Below are positions 1 through 4,802 of a stretch of DNA of 64,000 nt, one piece after another (positions within the stretch are counted from its first letter, which is position 1; every line of letters begins with the position of its first letter). The notes under the pieces were generated by a model that was given only the letters and a program-made list of their open reading frames with translations, searched no databases and was not told the origin of the DNA. The DNA is from an uncultured Victivallis sp. (GTDB taxonomy: Bacteria; Verrucomicrobiota; Lentisphaeria; Victivallales; Victivallaceae). Position numbers and translations under genes: made by a program. The stretch is from NCBI RefSeq assembly GCF_944391105.1, contig NZ_CALXSK010000003.1, positions 1 to 64,000 of the forward strand, read 5' to 3'.

Positions 1-13
1 CCTCCGTTTTCCG

Positions 14-32
14 TTGTGCCATCGTGGCACAA
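14..32 (-). promoter_or_regulatory. Perfect palindrome, early-operon repeat copy 1
   Basis: TTGTGCCACGATGGCACAA reads as two 8-base arms around three bases. On the minus strand it is followed about ten bases later by GGAGG at the very edge of the window, so it sits just upstream of the ribosome binding site of a gene whose body lies outside. Three further, less perfect copies precede other leftward early genes. It is either a DNA operator for a phage repressor or an RNA hairpin beside the Shine-Dalgarno sequence; the sequence does not decide between them. Confidence 0.6.
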
Positions 33-168
33 AAATTCTGATACAGCTTCCCGACTTTCGGCAGACACACGCGGCAAACGGTCAGCTCGAACGTCGGGCG
101 CTGCTTCGCCTCGATCCGCAGCGTGTAAAGGTTGTCCGCGCCGGGTTCCCGCCGGCAGCATTCGCATT

Positions 169-480
169 TCATGGCTGCGCCTCCTCTCCGGTGCCATCGG
201 CGGCACCGGCGGCTTCGGAGCCGGGAACTCCGGAGTCCCCGATGCAGGAATAGCGGCACTTGCTGTTGCATGTTTCAGTGCCGGCATACCGGCAGTTCCA
301 GGCGCAATCATCCGCACCCCGCTCTTCGGCCGCGCAGAAATGTCTGCCGATCGCGATCTGCAACTGCTTCAACCGCCCCTGCAGCTCCGGAGGGCACTCT
401 ATTTTCGGGCGGAAGTTCAGTGTCACAATCAGTGCATCCAGCAGATGCAACGTATTCAACTGAAAATCGTCTTCACTCAT
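169..480 (-). CDS. Nested in-frame Cys-rich early protein
   Basis: A second start (ATG at 480, GGAGA eight bases upstream) lies in the same frame as the HTH gene and would give 103 residues beginning MSEDDFQLN. Six cysteines fall in residues about 50-85, spaced like a small zinc or disulfide module. The palindromic repeat is placed directly before this ribosome site exactly as before the other early genes, which argues that 480 is a real start and that the region gives either two products from one frame or two once-separate genes fused by loss of a stop codon. No family recognised. Confidence 0.45.
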   Translation of the reverse strand: MSEDDFQLNTLHLLDALIVTLNFRPKIECPPELQGRLKQLQIAIGRHFCAAEERGADDCAWNCRYAGTETCNSKCRYSCIGDSGVPGSEAAGAADGTGEEAQP

Positions 481-720
481 TGATCCGTCTCCTGTGCTAT
501 CGTGGCACAATGTTTCCGCCGTGGTACCGGCCAAATACGGCTTGATGTGCGGAAACAGGGTTTTCCATACCTTCGGTGAAATCGATCTGACTCTGCCTTG
601 TAAATATTTACTGATGTTCTGCGGTGAGATCCCCGTCGCTTCCGCGAATGCCTTTTGCGATCCGGCGATCTCGCACGCCCGCAGAACTGCCTGCCTGATC
701 GTGCCGTCAAATTTCCGCAT
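169..720 (-). CDS. Phage early HTH protein with Cys-rich C-terminal extension
   Basis: This 183-residue protein opens with a lambda-repressor-like helix-turn-helix (about residues 5-50; AFAEATGISPQNISKYL is the recognition region), so it probably binds DNA. A GGAGAGGGAG ribosome site lies 6-10 bases before the ATG at 720. In-frame codons continue upstream to 804, but those encode the palindromic repeat and a duplicated segment, so I reject the longer start. The reading frame stays open through a second palindrome copy and then through a segment with its own start at 480. The last third is Cys-rich (six Cys). It belongs to the leftward early operon of the prophage. Target and precise role are unknown. 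Confidence 0.6.
   Translation of the reverse strand: MRKFDGTIRQAVLRACEIAGSQKAFAEATGISPQNISKYLQGRVRSISPKVWKTLFPHIKPYLAGTTAETLCHDSTGDGSMSEDDFQLNTLHLLDALIVTLNFRPKIECPPELQGRLKQLQIAIGRHFCAAEERGADDCAWNCRYAGTETCNSKCRYSCIGDSGVPGSEAAGAADGTGEEAQP
493..509 (-). promoter_or_regulatory. Palindrome, early-operon repeat copy 2
   Basis: On the minus strand TTGTGCCACGATAGCACAG is followed immediately by the GGAGA ribosome site of the ATG at 480. One base of the right arm differs from the perfect copy at 14-32. It lies inside the longer HTH reading frame, where it encodes CHDSTG. Confidence 0.55.
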
Positions 721-738
721 GGTTCTCACTCCCTCTCC

Positions 739-756
739 GGTGCTATCGTGGCACAA
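739..756 (-). promoter_or_regulatory. Palindrome, early-operon repeat copy 3
   Basis: On the minus strand TTGTGCCACGATAGCACC runs directly into GGAGAGGGAG, the ribosome site of the HTH gene starting at 720. The TAG inside the palindrome is the stop codon of the gene that ends at 743, so the repeat occupies the whole junction between two genes. Confidence 0.55.
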
Positions 757-1165
757 CGTCTCGTTCACGCGAACGGGCATTCGAATTCGTATCCGCGCCG
801 CCATGCCGTTTCCTTTCGGATCCTGTCCCCGGTTCCTCCGTGGCAGTCTGAATCCGTTCCGGATGATCGATTATAATAAGATCCGGCCGGTTGCTTTTGC
901 CCGCCTCACGTGCAATATCATCCCACGAACGCGGCCCGGCAGCGATGAACAGGCAGACTTTTTTTAACTTGAATACGGCCCGGGTTATCTCTGGCATATA
1001 CTCCGTTTTGCAGGAGAATATCGGTATTCCCGCCTCAAGCCTGATCAGTTCTCGCGCCACCTCCGCTTCCGAAGCGGCCAGGCAGTAGAATAGAATACGG
1101 GTTTTCGGTTCTTCGCTGAGAATGCCGTGGATTACGGCTATATGCTTGCGAGTTTTTTCGTCCAT
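743..1165 (-). CDS. Phage early protein of unknown function
   Basis: The 140-residue protein starts at an ATG preceded by GAGAGGAA. It looks like a compact alpha/beta fold: an N-terminal helical part, then alternating hydrophobic strands (ILFYCLAA, VCLFIAAG, PDLIIIDH) like a Rossmann or P-loop core, but no Walker A is visible; PDLIIIDHPE resembles a Walker B strand. The last 25 residues are basic and come from the 62-base duplicated segment read in another frame. It sits in the leftward early operon between two copies of that segment. I do not recognise the family. Confidence 0.55.
   Translation of the reverse strand: MDEKTRKHIAVIHGILSEEPKTRILFYCLAASEAEVARELIRLEAGIPIFSCKTEYMPEITRAVFKLKKVCLFIAAGPRSWDDIAREAGKSNRPDLIIIDHPERIQTATEEPGTGSERKRHGGADTNSNARSRERDVVPR
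761..822. repeat. 62-base direct repeat, copy 1
   Basis: This segment matches 1187-1248 with one difference. In copy 2 it encodes the C-terminus of the 52-residue gene (ending ECPFA then stop). Here the same codons persist in one frame but the annotated gene runs through it in a different frame, so this copy looks like a leftover from a tandem duplication or from recombination that replaced the gene upstream. Confidence 0.7.
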
Positions 1166-1186
1166 GTTTCATTCCTCTCCCTGCGG

Positions 1187-1248
1187 TCGTTCACGCGAAC
1201 GGGCACTCGAATTCGTATCCGCGCCGCCATGCCGTTTCCTTTCGGATC
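1187..1248. repeat. 62-base direct repeat, copy 2
   Basis: Second copy of the segment at 761-822. It contains the last 18 codons and stop of the small gene 1191-1349, plus an embedded CGTTC/GAACG inverted repeat. Confidence 0.7.
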
Positions 1249-1349
1249 TTTGCCCCGATCCGGACACGGCCGTCCGGATCGACCGTCCAGGTCGTGACGT
1301 AACCGGGCTTCTCATTTCCCCATTCAAAGTATTTGACTCTCTTTTTCAT
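1191..1349 (-). CDS. Small phage early protein, 52 aa
   Basis: A 52-residue ORF starts at an ATG with a strong AAGGAGG ribosome site six to eight bases upstream. The product is basic and aromatic-rich (MKKRVKYFEWGNEKPGY at the N-terminus, a beta-like VDPDGRVRIG turn, ending YEFECPFA). Its C-terminal 18 codons lie in the 62-base repeat. It is followed by the 140-residue gene and preceded by the HTH gene, separated by a degenerate copy of the palindromic repeat. Function unknown; a small all-beta regulator or anti-host protein would be consistent with size and place. Confidence 0.6.
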   Translation of the reverse strand: MKKRVKYFEWGNEKPGYVTTWTVDPDGRVRIGAKIRKETAWRRGYEFECPFA

Positions 1350-1372
1350 CGGTGTTCCTCCTTGTCTTGTCT

Positions 1373-1389
1373 GGTGCTATCATCGTACC
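1373..1389 (-). promoter_or_regulatory. Degenerate palindrome, early-operon repeat copy 4
   Basis: On the minus strand GGTACGATGATAGCACC keeps the CGAT and TAGCACC parts of the repeat but has three extra bases and a weaker left arm. It overlaps the stop codon of the HTH gene at 1380 and lies upstream of the AAGGAGG site of the 52-residue gene, the same position as the other copies. Confidence 0.4.
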
Positions 1390-1589
1390 GCACGGGTGCG
1401 CGCTCTGGAAAACTCCATGAGATCCGCCGGACGGCATTGCAGCACCTGGGCGTAACGTTCCGCCGCATCGGCGTTGCGGATCCCCTTTTTCTCGGCAATG
1501 CAGACACATTGACGAGAAACCTGCAGCCGTCGCGCCAGCTCTGCCTGGCGGAGTCCCCGCTTTTTTCTCATATCCTGCAGTTTTGTCAT
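1380..1589 (-). CDS. XRE-family HTH protein, first gene of the leftward early operon
   Basis: This 69-residue protein is almost entirely a helix-turn-helix of the Cro/cI type (LRQAELARRLQVSRQCVCIAEKK, residues about 13-35). It resembles small Cro- or Ner-like phage regulators. Two ATG codons are adjacent; GGAGG fits the inner one (five-base spacing), so I use 1589. It is the first gene transcribed from the leftward promoter at 1624-1652 and one operator half-site lies within its first codons (1570-1577). It faces the second HTH gene at 1744, the usual layout of a phage immunity switch; which of the two maintains lysogeny cannot be told from sequence alone. Confidence 0.8.
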   Translation of the reverse strand: MTKLQDMRKKRGLRQAELARRLQVSRQCVCIAEKKGIRNADAAERYAQVLQCRPADLMEFSRARTRAVR

Positions 1590-1604
1590 CATAACCTCCA
1601 TCGG

Positions 1605-1646
1605 AAATATCCTGTTTGTGGTTATAATACTACGATCAGGATATTT
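1605..1646. promoter_or_regulatory. Immunity-region operator, inverted half-sites
   Basis: AAATATCCTG (1605-1614) and CAGGATATTT (1637-1646) are perfect 10-base inverted half-sites 22 bases apart. Two more partial copies lie at 1570-1577 (ATATCCTG) and 1732-1738 (CAGGATA), so four sites spread over both divergent genes. The right half-site lies inside the spacer of the leftward promoter. They are the likely binding sites for one or both HTH proteins. Confidence 0.75.
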
Positions 1647-1652
1647 TGTCAA
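1624..1652 (-). promoter_or_regulatory. Leftward early promoter
   Basis: TTGACA (1652-1647), a 17-base spacer and TATTAT (1629-1624) make a near-consensus sigma-70 promoter reading into the HTH gene at 1589. An operator half-site fills the spacer, so repressor bound there would exclude RNA polymerase. Confidence 0.8.
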
Positions 1653-1682
1653 GCAAAAAAAGAACAATATCGCGAAATTTAT

Positions 1683-1710
1683 TTGATATGGCGGGTTTTT
1701 GTGATATTGT
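1683..1710 (+). promoter_or_regulatory. Candidate rightward repressor promoter
   Basis: TTGATA, a 16-base spacer and TATTGT point toward the repressor gene at 1744. It is weaker than the leftward promoter. The CAGGATA half-site at 1732 lies in its early transcribed region. Confidence 0.45.
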
Positions 1711-1743
1711 GTAAAGCGAAAATATAACATACAGGATACTGCG

Positions 1744-2091
1744 ATGATAGAAAAACTCGTTCTCGATGCGCTGAAAGAGGCGTGCGTACGGGCTGGAAAT
1801 CAGCTCGAACTGGCCAATCAGTGCGGGGTTTCGCAGGGGCAGATTTCCGATTACCTGTGCGGCCGCCGCCAGATCCGCAACATGACTCTCGGGACACTCG
1901 AGAAGTTGTTTCCAGAGCTGGTTCTGACGTTCTTCCGCGATCAGGGCGGTTCCGCCGCGGATCCGGTAGAGCATGAAATCATGCGGATCGTCCACGGCAT
2001 GACGCCCGCGCAGAAAACACGTTGCCTGAAGATCATCGCCGCGAACTTTCCCGATGAAATCATCAGCGAAATGAAGCAGCCGGAGGAGTGA
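1744..2091 (+). CDS. XRE-family phage repressor-like protein
   Basis: The 115-residue protein has an N-terminal helix-turn-helix (LELANQCGVSQGQISDYLCG, about residues 20-40) followed by a helical C-terminal half that may dimerise. No peptidase (LexA-like S24) domain is present, so it would not be cleaved in an SOS response as lambda cI is. It diverges from the early operon across a promoter/operator region, which makes it the best candidate for the lysogeny repressor. No good Shine-Dalgarno sequence precedes the ATG; the transcript may be nearly leaderless. Confidence 0.75.
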   Translation: MIEKLVLDALKEACVRAGNQLELANQCGVSQGQISDYLCGRRQIRNMTLGTLEKLFPELVLTFFRDQGGSAADPVEHEIMRIVHGMTPAQKTRCLKIIAANFPDEIISEMKQPEE

Positions 2092-2145
2092 CCGCGAGCC
2101 AAATTTTGGCGAAATGCGAAGAAAAATTAAAGGGGAGGCTGGGAA

Positions 2146-2763
2146 ATGAATTCGGAAGATGTTTTGTGGGTATTTGCTATTGCCATTGTAGCATTGGCCG
2201 TTTGGTGTTTTGTCCTGTTGACTTGGGGAACTAAAAAGCACCCGATGGAGAAAGATGAATGGTACGAACTGAAGTTCAAACGCCTGCTCGAAATGTTCTT
2301 TGCCGGGCTTATGTTCTTTTCCATCATCATGTCATTTTTGGCACTGTTACCCCGCTATGATTACGAGAGCGTCAATCAGAAGTTTGAGGATTTGAAAAAC
2401 AAAATGACCGAAATCGAAAGCATACAGCAGAGAATTGATGCGCAACAGGCGGAAATGGAGAAGCGGCATTCCGAATTGGAAAATGTAATCGCAAAACGGC
2501 TGAGTCGCTATAATGACGCTGTTAATAATGAACTCAGGAAGGTGAATTTGCAATTCAATGAGATTCAAAAACAGATTATGTCCTTGCGCGACGAAATAAA
2601 AAAGGGTAAGAGCGCAACAGAGGCGCAAGAGGTGGATCGACTCATCCCTGATATTGCAGTTCCCAAGATTGAGGTCCCAAAGGTCGATGTCCCAAAGGTC
2701 GATGTCCCAAAGGTCGATGTCCCAAAGGTCGATGTCCCAAAGGTCGATGTCCCCCGCATTTGA
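2146..2763 (+). CDS. Membrane-anchored coiled-coil protein with VPKVD repeats
   Basis: This 205-residue protein has two membrane helices (about residues 6-26 and 50-68) joined by a short charged loop. A long coiled coil follows (about 75-165), then a tail made of five exact VPKVD repeats flanked by VPKIE and VPRI. A GGGGAGG ribosome site precedes the ATG. It lies just downstream of the repressor on the same strand, the place where lysogenic-conversion and superinfection-exclusion genes are often found, and it is not part of the late operon. A role in excluding other phages is a guess; spanin-like or structural roles are also possible. No family recognised. Confidence 0.7.
   Translation: MNSEDVLWVFAIAIVALAVWCFVLLTWGTKKHPMEKDEWYELKFKRLLEMFFAGLMFFSIIMSFLALLPRYDYESVNQKFEDLKNKMTEIESIQQRIDAQQAEMEKRHSELENVIAKRLSRYNDAVNNELRKVNLQFNEIQKQIMSLRDEIKKGKSATEAQEVDRLIPDIAVPKIEVPKVDVPKVDVPKVDVPKVDVPKVDVPRI
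2674..2748 (+). repeat. Five identical 15-base tandem repeats
   Basis: GTCCCAAAGGTCGAT is repeated five times without a mismatch and encodes VPKVD each time. Identity at third codon positions means the array expanded recently or is kept uniform by slippage, so repeat number probably varies between strains. Confidence 0.9.
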
Positions 2764-2773
2764 TCTTACCGGC

Positions 2774-2802
2774 TTGACAACCGGGGCGGGTTCGAGTATA
2801 GT
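2774..2802 (+). promoter_or_regulatory. Strong consensus promoter
   Basis: TTGACA, a 17-base spacer and TATAGT. The -35 box is flanked by CCGG on both sides. Its first 13 bases (TTGACAACCGGGG) and the GAGTATA around the -10 are shared with the host promoter of the tRNA-His/tRNA-fMet operon at 36323-36350. Confidence 0.8.
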
Positions 2803-2808
2803 AATCTT

Positions 2809-2935
2809 GACGCGGCGGAAGTAACGCCGCTCCCACGACCTTTCGAGGCGTGGGTTTTCAGAAAACCATCCGCTATGGTCGTAGGCGACTGCAAGCGCGG
2901 GATATCCGTTTTACCGGATATCCCGCCATATTTTT
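2809..2935 (+). ncRNA. Candidate short structured RNA or late leader
   Basis: A transcript from the promoter at 2774-2802 would start near 2809 and end at the terminator 2897-2935, about 125 nucleotides with no good reading frame. It can form consecutive hairpins: GCGGCG/CGCCGC, CCCACG/CGTGGG, GGTTTT/AAAACC, GTCG/CGAC and the terminator stem. Two readings are possible: a stable small RNA of the prophage, or a terminated leader for the late operon that starts 440 bases downstream, released by an antiterminator (as in lambda Q control or the put RNA sites of HK022). I recognise no known RNA family. Confidence 0.55.
2897..2935 (+). terminator. Strong intrinsic terminator
   Basis: GCGGGATATCCG pairs perfectly with CGGATATCCCGC (12 base pairs, six-base loop) and is followed by CATATTTTT. 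It closes the short transcription unit that begins at 2774. Confidence 0.85.
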
Positions 2936-2980
2936 ACCTGCCGCACTGTCCAGTGATTGCGTGTCACCATTTATCATGTT

Positions 2981-3002
2981 AATAACTAACTTGTTAGTTA
3001 TT
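2981..3002. promoter_or_regulatory. Perfect 10-base palindrome, likely operator
   Basis: AATAACTAAC-TT-GTTAGTTATT is a perfect inverted repeat in the non-coding stretch before the late operon. It is followed by A residues rather than T, so it is not a rightward terminator. The shape fits a homodimeric repressor or activator site. Confidence 0.55.
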
Positions 3003-3137
3003 AAAAAATCCGGTTTTGTGAATAAAATCGGGTATTTCCCCCCATATATAGAGGACCTTTCATCGGGGGTTCCTTGTCTGGAGAACCGGGCGGCGCGGCC
3101 GTTCCGGTTCGTTTTTTTGCTCCCGTGGCAGAGCAGG

Positions 3138-3276
3138 AAAGTATGAAGTAGAAAGTATGAAGTAGAAAGTATGAAGTAGAAAGTGTACCTCTTACCTCTT
3201 GCTTTTTACCTCTTACTTTTTACCTCTTACCTCTTACCTCTTGCTTTTTACCTCTTACTTTTTACTTTTTACCTTG
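3138..3276. repeat. Two opposed heptanucleotide repeat arrays
   Basis: From 3138 to 3185 alternating AAAGTAT and GAAGTAG heptads repeat; from 3186 to 3276 thirteen heptads of TACCTCT, TACTTTT and TGCTTTT follow. The left array is the reverse-complement type of the right (TACTTTC/TACTTCA), so two arrays of the same TACYTYN family meet head-on. An open frame through it is an artefact. It resembles the short tandemly repeated heptamer sequences known in cyanobacteria in unit size only. Confidence 0.8.
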
Positions 3277-3377
3277 TTTTACACATCAGCTGTGACCGGC
3301 TTGAATGGTCGTTTCGTTTGCATGTGCGCCTTCCCGGTGCGAAAACCGGGAACCAACCCAACAATCGGAGTTTGCAA

Positions 3378-3824
3378 ATGGATTCACTCTACAACACGCT
3401 CGTCTCGCTCCTGGGAGGCGGCCTCTCCGGCTGGATCATCGCCTCGCACCAGAAGCGGCTCGACCGGCGCGACGAGGAGGAACGCCGGAAGGCAACCGAC
3501 GAGATTGAACGCATGCGAGAAGAGCGCCGCCGGGCGACCGAAACCGAAATCAGCGAGATCAAGGCAAGCCTCAAGGAGCTGTCGAAAAGCCTCAAGGCAC
3601 ACGCGGACGCGGACAAGGCGGACGTCATTTTGAACGAACTCAAGAACATTTCCGGCGAGCAGAGCACACAGGGCGCGATGATTACGAACATCTCCGGCGA
3701 GGTCAAGCAGCTGCTCGTCGCCGACGGCGTCCGCAAGGAGAAAATCGACAGCCTCGAACGCTACATCGTCGGGGTTGACACCTCGCTCCGGGAACACAAA
3801 CGCAACCATCCGGGCGGAAAATAA
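3378..3824 (+). CDS. Small membrane-anchored coiled-coil phage protein
   Basis: The 148-residue product begins with a short hydrophobic segment (LVSLLGGGLSGWIIASHQ, about residues 7-24) followed by a long, highly charged coiled coil to the end. GGAG lies seven bases before the ATG at 3378; the open frame extends further upstream only through the heptad repeats. This is the first gene of the late operon and sits where Mu-like phages carry a DUF2730-type protein (one membrane helix plus coiled coil) just before the gp26/gp27 genes. Size and architecture fit that family, but sequence identity cannot be judged here. Confidence 0.65.
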   Translation: MDSLYNTLVSLLGGGLSGWIIASHQKRLDRRDEEERRKATDEIERMREERRRATETEISEIKASLKELSKSLKAHADADKADVILNELKNISGEQSTQGAMITNISGEVKQLLVADGVRKEKIDSLERYIVGVDTSLREHKRNHPGGK

Positions 3825-3836
3825 GGGAGGGACAAC

Positions 3837-4160
3837 ATGAATAAATACGCCATCCGGCGCGCGATCGTCCGCGCGCTTTTCGATTTTGAAAATCCGCAGG
3901 AGTTTTCGGTCGTTCTCGGACATCATGCGGTCATTCTCGCGGCGCAGAAGCTCGCGCTCTCGAACGAGGAGATCCGCGATGTCCGGCACGAGTGGAACTA
4001 TCTCATCGAAAAGGGATATTTGATTCCGATTCCCGGTTACGACGACTACTGCCGGCTCTCGGGGGATCTGCGCAGCACGATCGCCTCGGCCGATCCGCTC
4101 TCCGGCATCGACCCGCTGCGGCACGACGAACGTCTCTACGGCCCGGCCGCGCTCCGGTGA
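3837..4160 (+). CDS. Small phage protein before terminase genes (Mu gp26 position)
   Basis: A 107-residue protein with GGGAGGGAC just before the ATG. The middle (residues about 35-65, QKLALSNEEIRDVRHEWNYL then a YLIPIPGY strand) looks like a winged-helix fold: helices followed by a beta hairpin. It lies between the coiled-coil gene and the gp27-like gene with only 12-base gaps, as in Mu-like head operons. A DNA-binding packaging accessory role would fit, but this is positional inference. Confidence 0.6.
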   Translation: MNKYAIRRAIVRALFDFENPQEFSVVLGHHAVILAAQKLALSNEEIRDVRHEWNYLIEKGYLIPIPGYDDYCRLSGDLRSTIASADPLSGIDPLRHDERLYGPAALR

Positions 4161-4172
4161 AAGGGGGATCGC

Positions 4173-4802
4173 ATGGCGAAATCAAAAAACGGGCCGCGCT
4201 CGAATTTTTCGCTGCTCCCTTTCGAGCTGCAGTACAAGATCATCGCAATGATCCAGGACGGCGCGACGTTCGCCACGATTGCCGCCGATTCCGAGATCGC
4301 CGAAGCGTACCGCAGCCGCGGTTTGAAACTCACCGCCCCGGCCATCTCGCGCCTCAAGAAGAGCGAACAGTACAAGGCCTGGACCGATCAGCGGCTCAAA
4401 GAGCGCTCGAACTTCACCGCCGACCGGCTGACCACCGCTTTTCTGCGTGAAAACGACTCCCTCGACACGATCGCCGAGCAGACGAAGGTCGCGCTGCTGA
4501 AACTCGTTCAGGAGTGCGTCGCCGGCGCGGAGGATACGAAGGAGGTCGAACGGCTCGTCCGCAGCGCGGCGACGCTCTCGAACACCGCGAAAGACAACCA
4601 GATCGCCGATCTCCGCCGGAAACTCGAACGCGCAGACGCGGAAATCGCGGAACTCAAGGCCGAACTCGCCGAACGTGAGGTTCATTACCGCGAGGAACTC
4701 GCGAAACTCCTGAAGAGAGAGAACACCGTCGCGGATCCGGAGCGCGTCGCCGACGAACTCGCGAACATCCTGGGAGTGCGCAAACATGAATCCAGTCAAT
4801 GA
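4173..4802 (+). CDS. Mu gp27-like protein (DUF3486), terminase small subunit candidate
   Basis: The 209-residue protein has the N-terminal pattern of the DUF3486 family: NFSLLPFELQYKIIAMIQDG followed by a predicted helix-turn-helix that includes LTAPAISRLKKSEQYKAW (about residues 50-68). The second half is a coiled coil. Proteins of this family lie immediately before the large terminase in Mu-like phages and are thought to recognise phage DNA for packaging. An AAAGGGGG ribosome site precedes the start. The end overlaps the terminase start by 17 bases, implying translational coupling. Confidence 0.85.
   Translation: MAKSKNGPRSNFSLLPFELQYKIIAMIQDGATFATIAADSEIAEAYRSRGLKLTAPAISRLKKSEQYKAWTDQRLKERSNFTADRLTTAFLRENDSLDTIAEQTKVALLKLVQECVAGAEDTKEVERLVRSAATLSNTAKDNQIADLRRKLERADAEIAELKAELAEREVHYREELAKLLKRENTVADPERVADELANILGVRKHESSQ

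Noticed and set aside
2809-2935. Known riboswitch, 6S RNA or type III antitoxin RNA
   Set aside because: No conserved aptamer, large open bubble or tandem short repeats could be recognised.
3183-3377. N-terminal extension of the first late gene through Leu/Tyr-rich codons
   Set aside because: It is only the translation of the heptad repeat array; a better ribosome site precedes the ATG at 3378.
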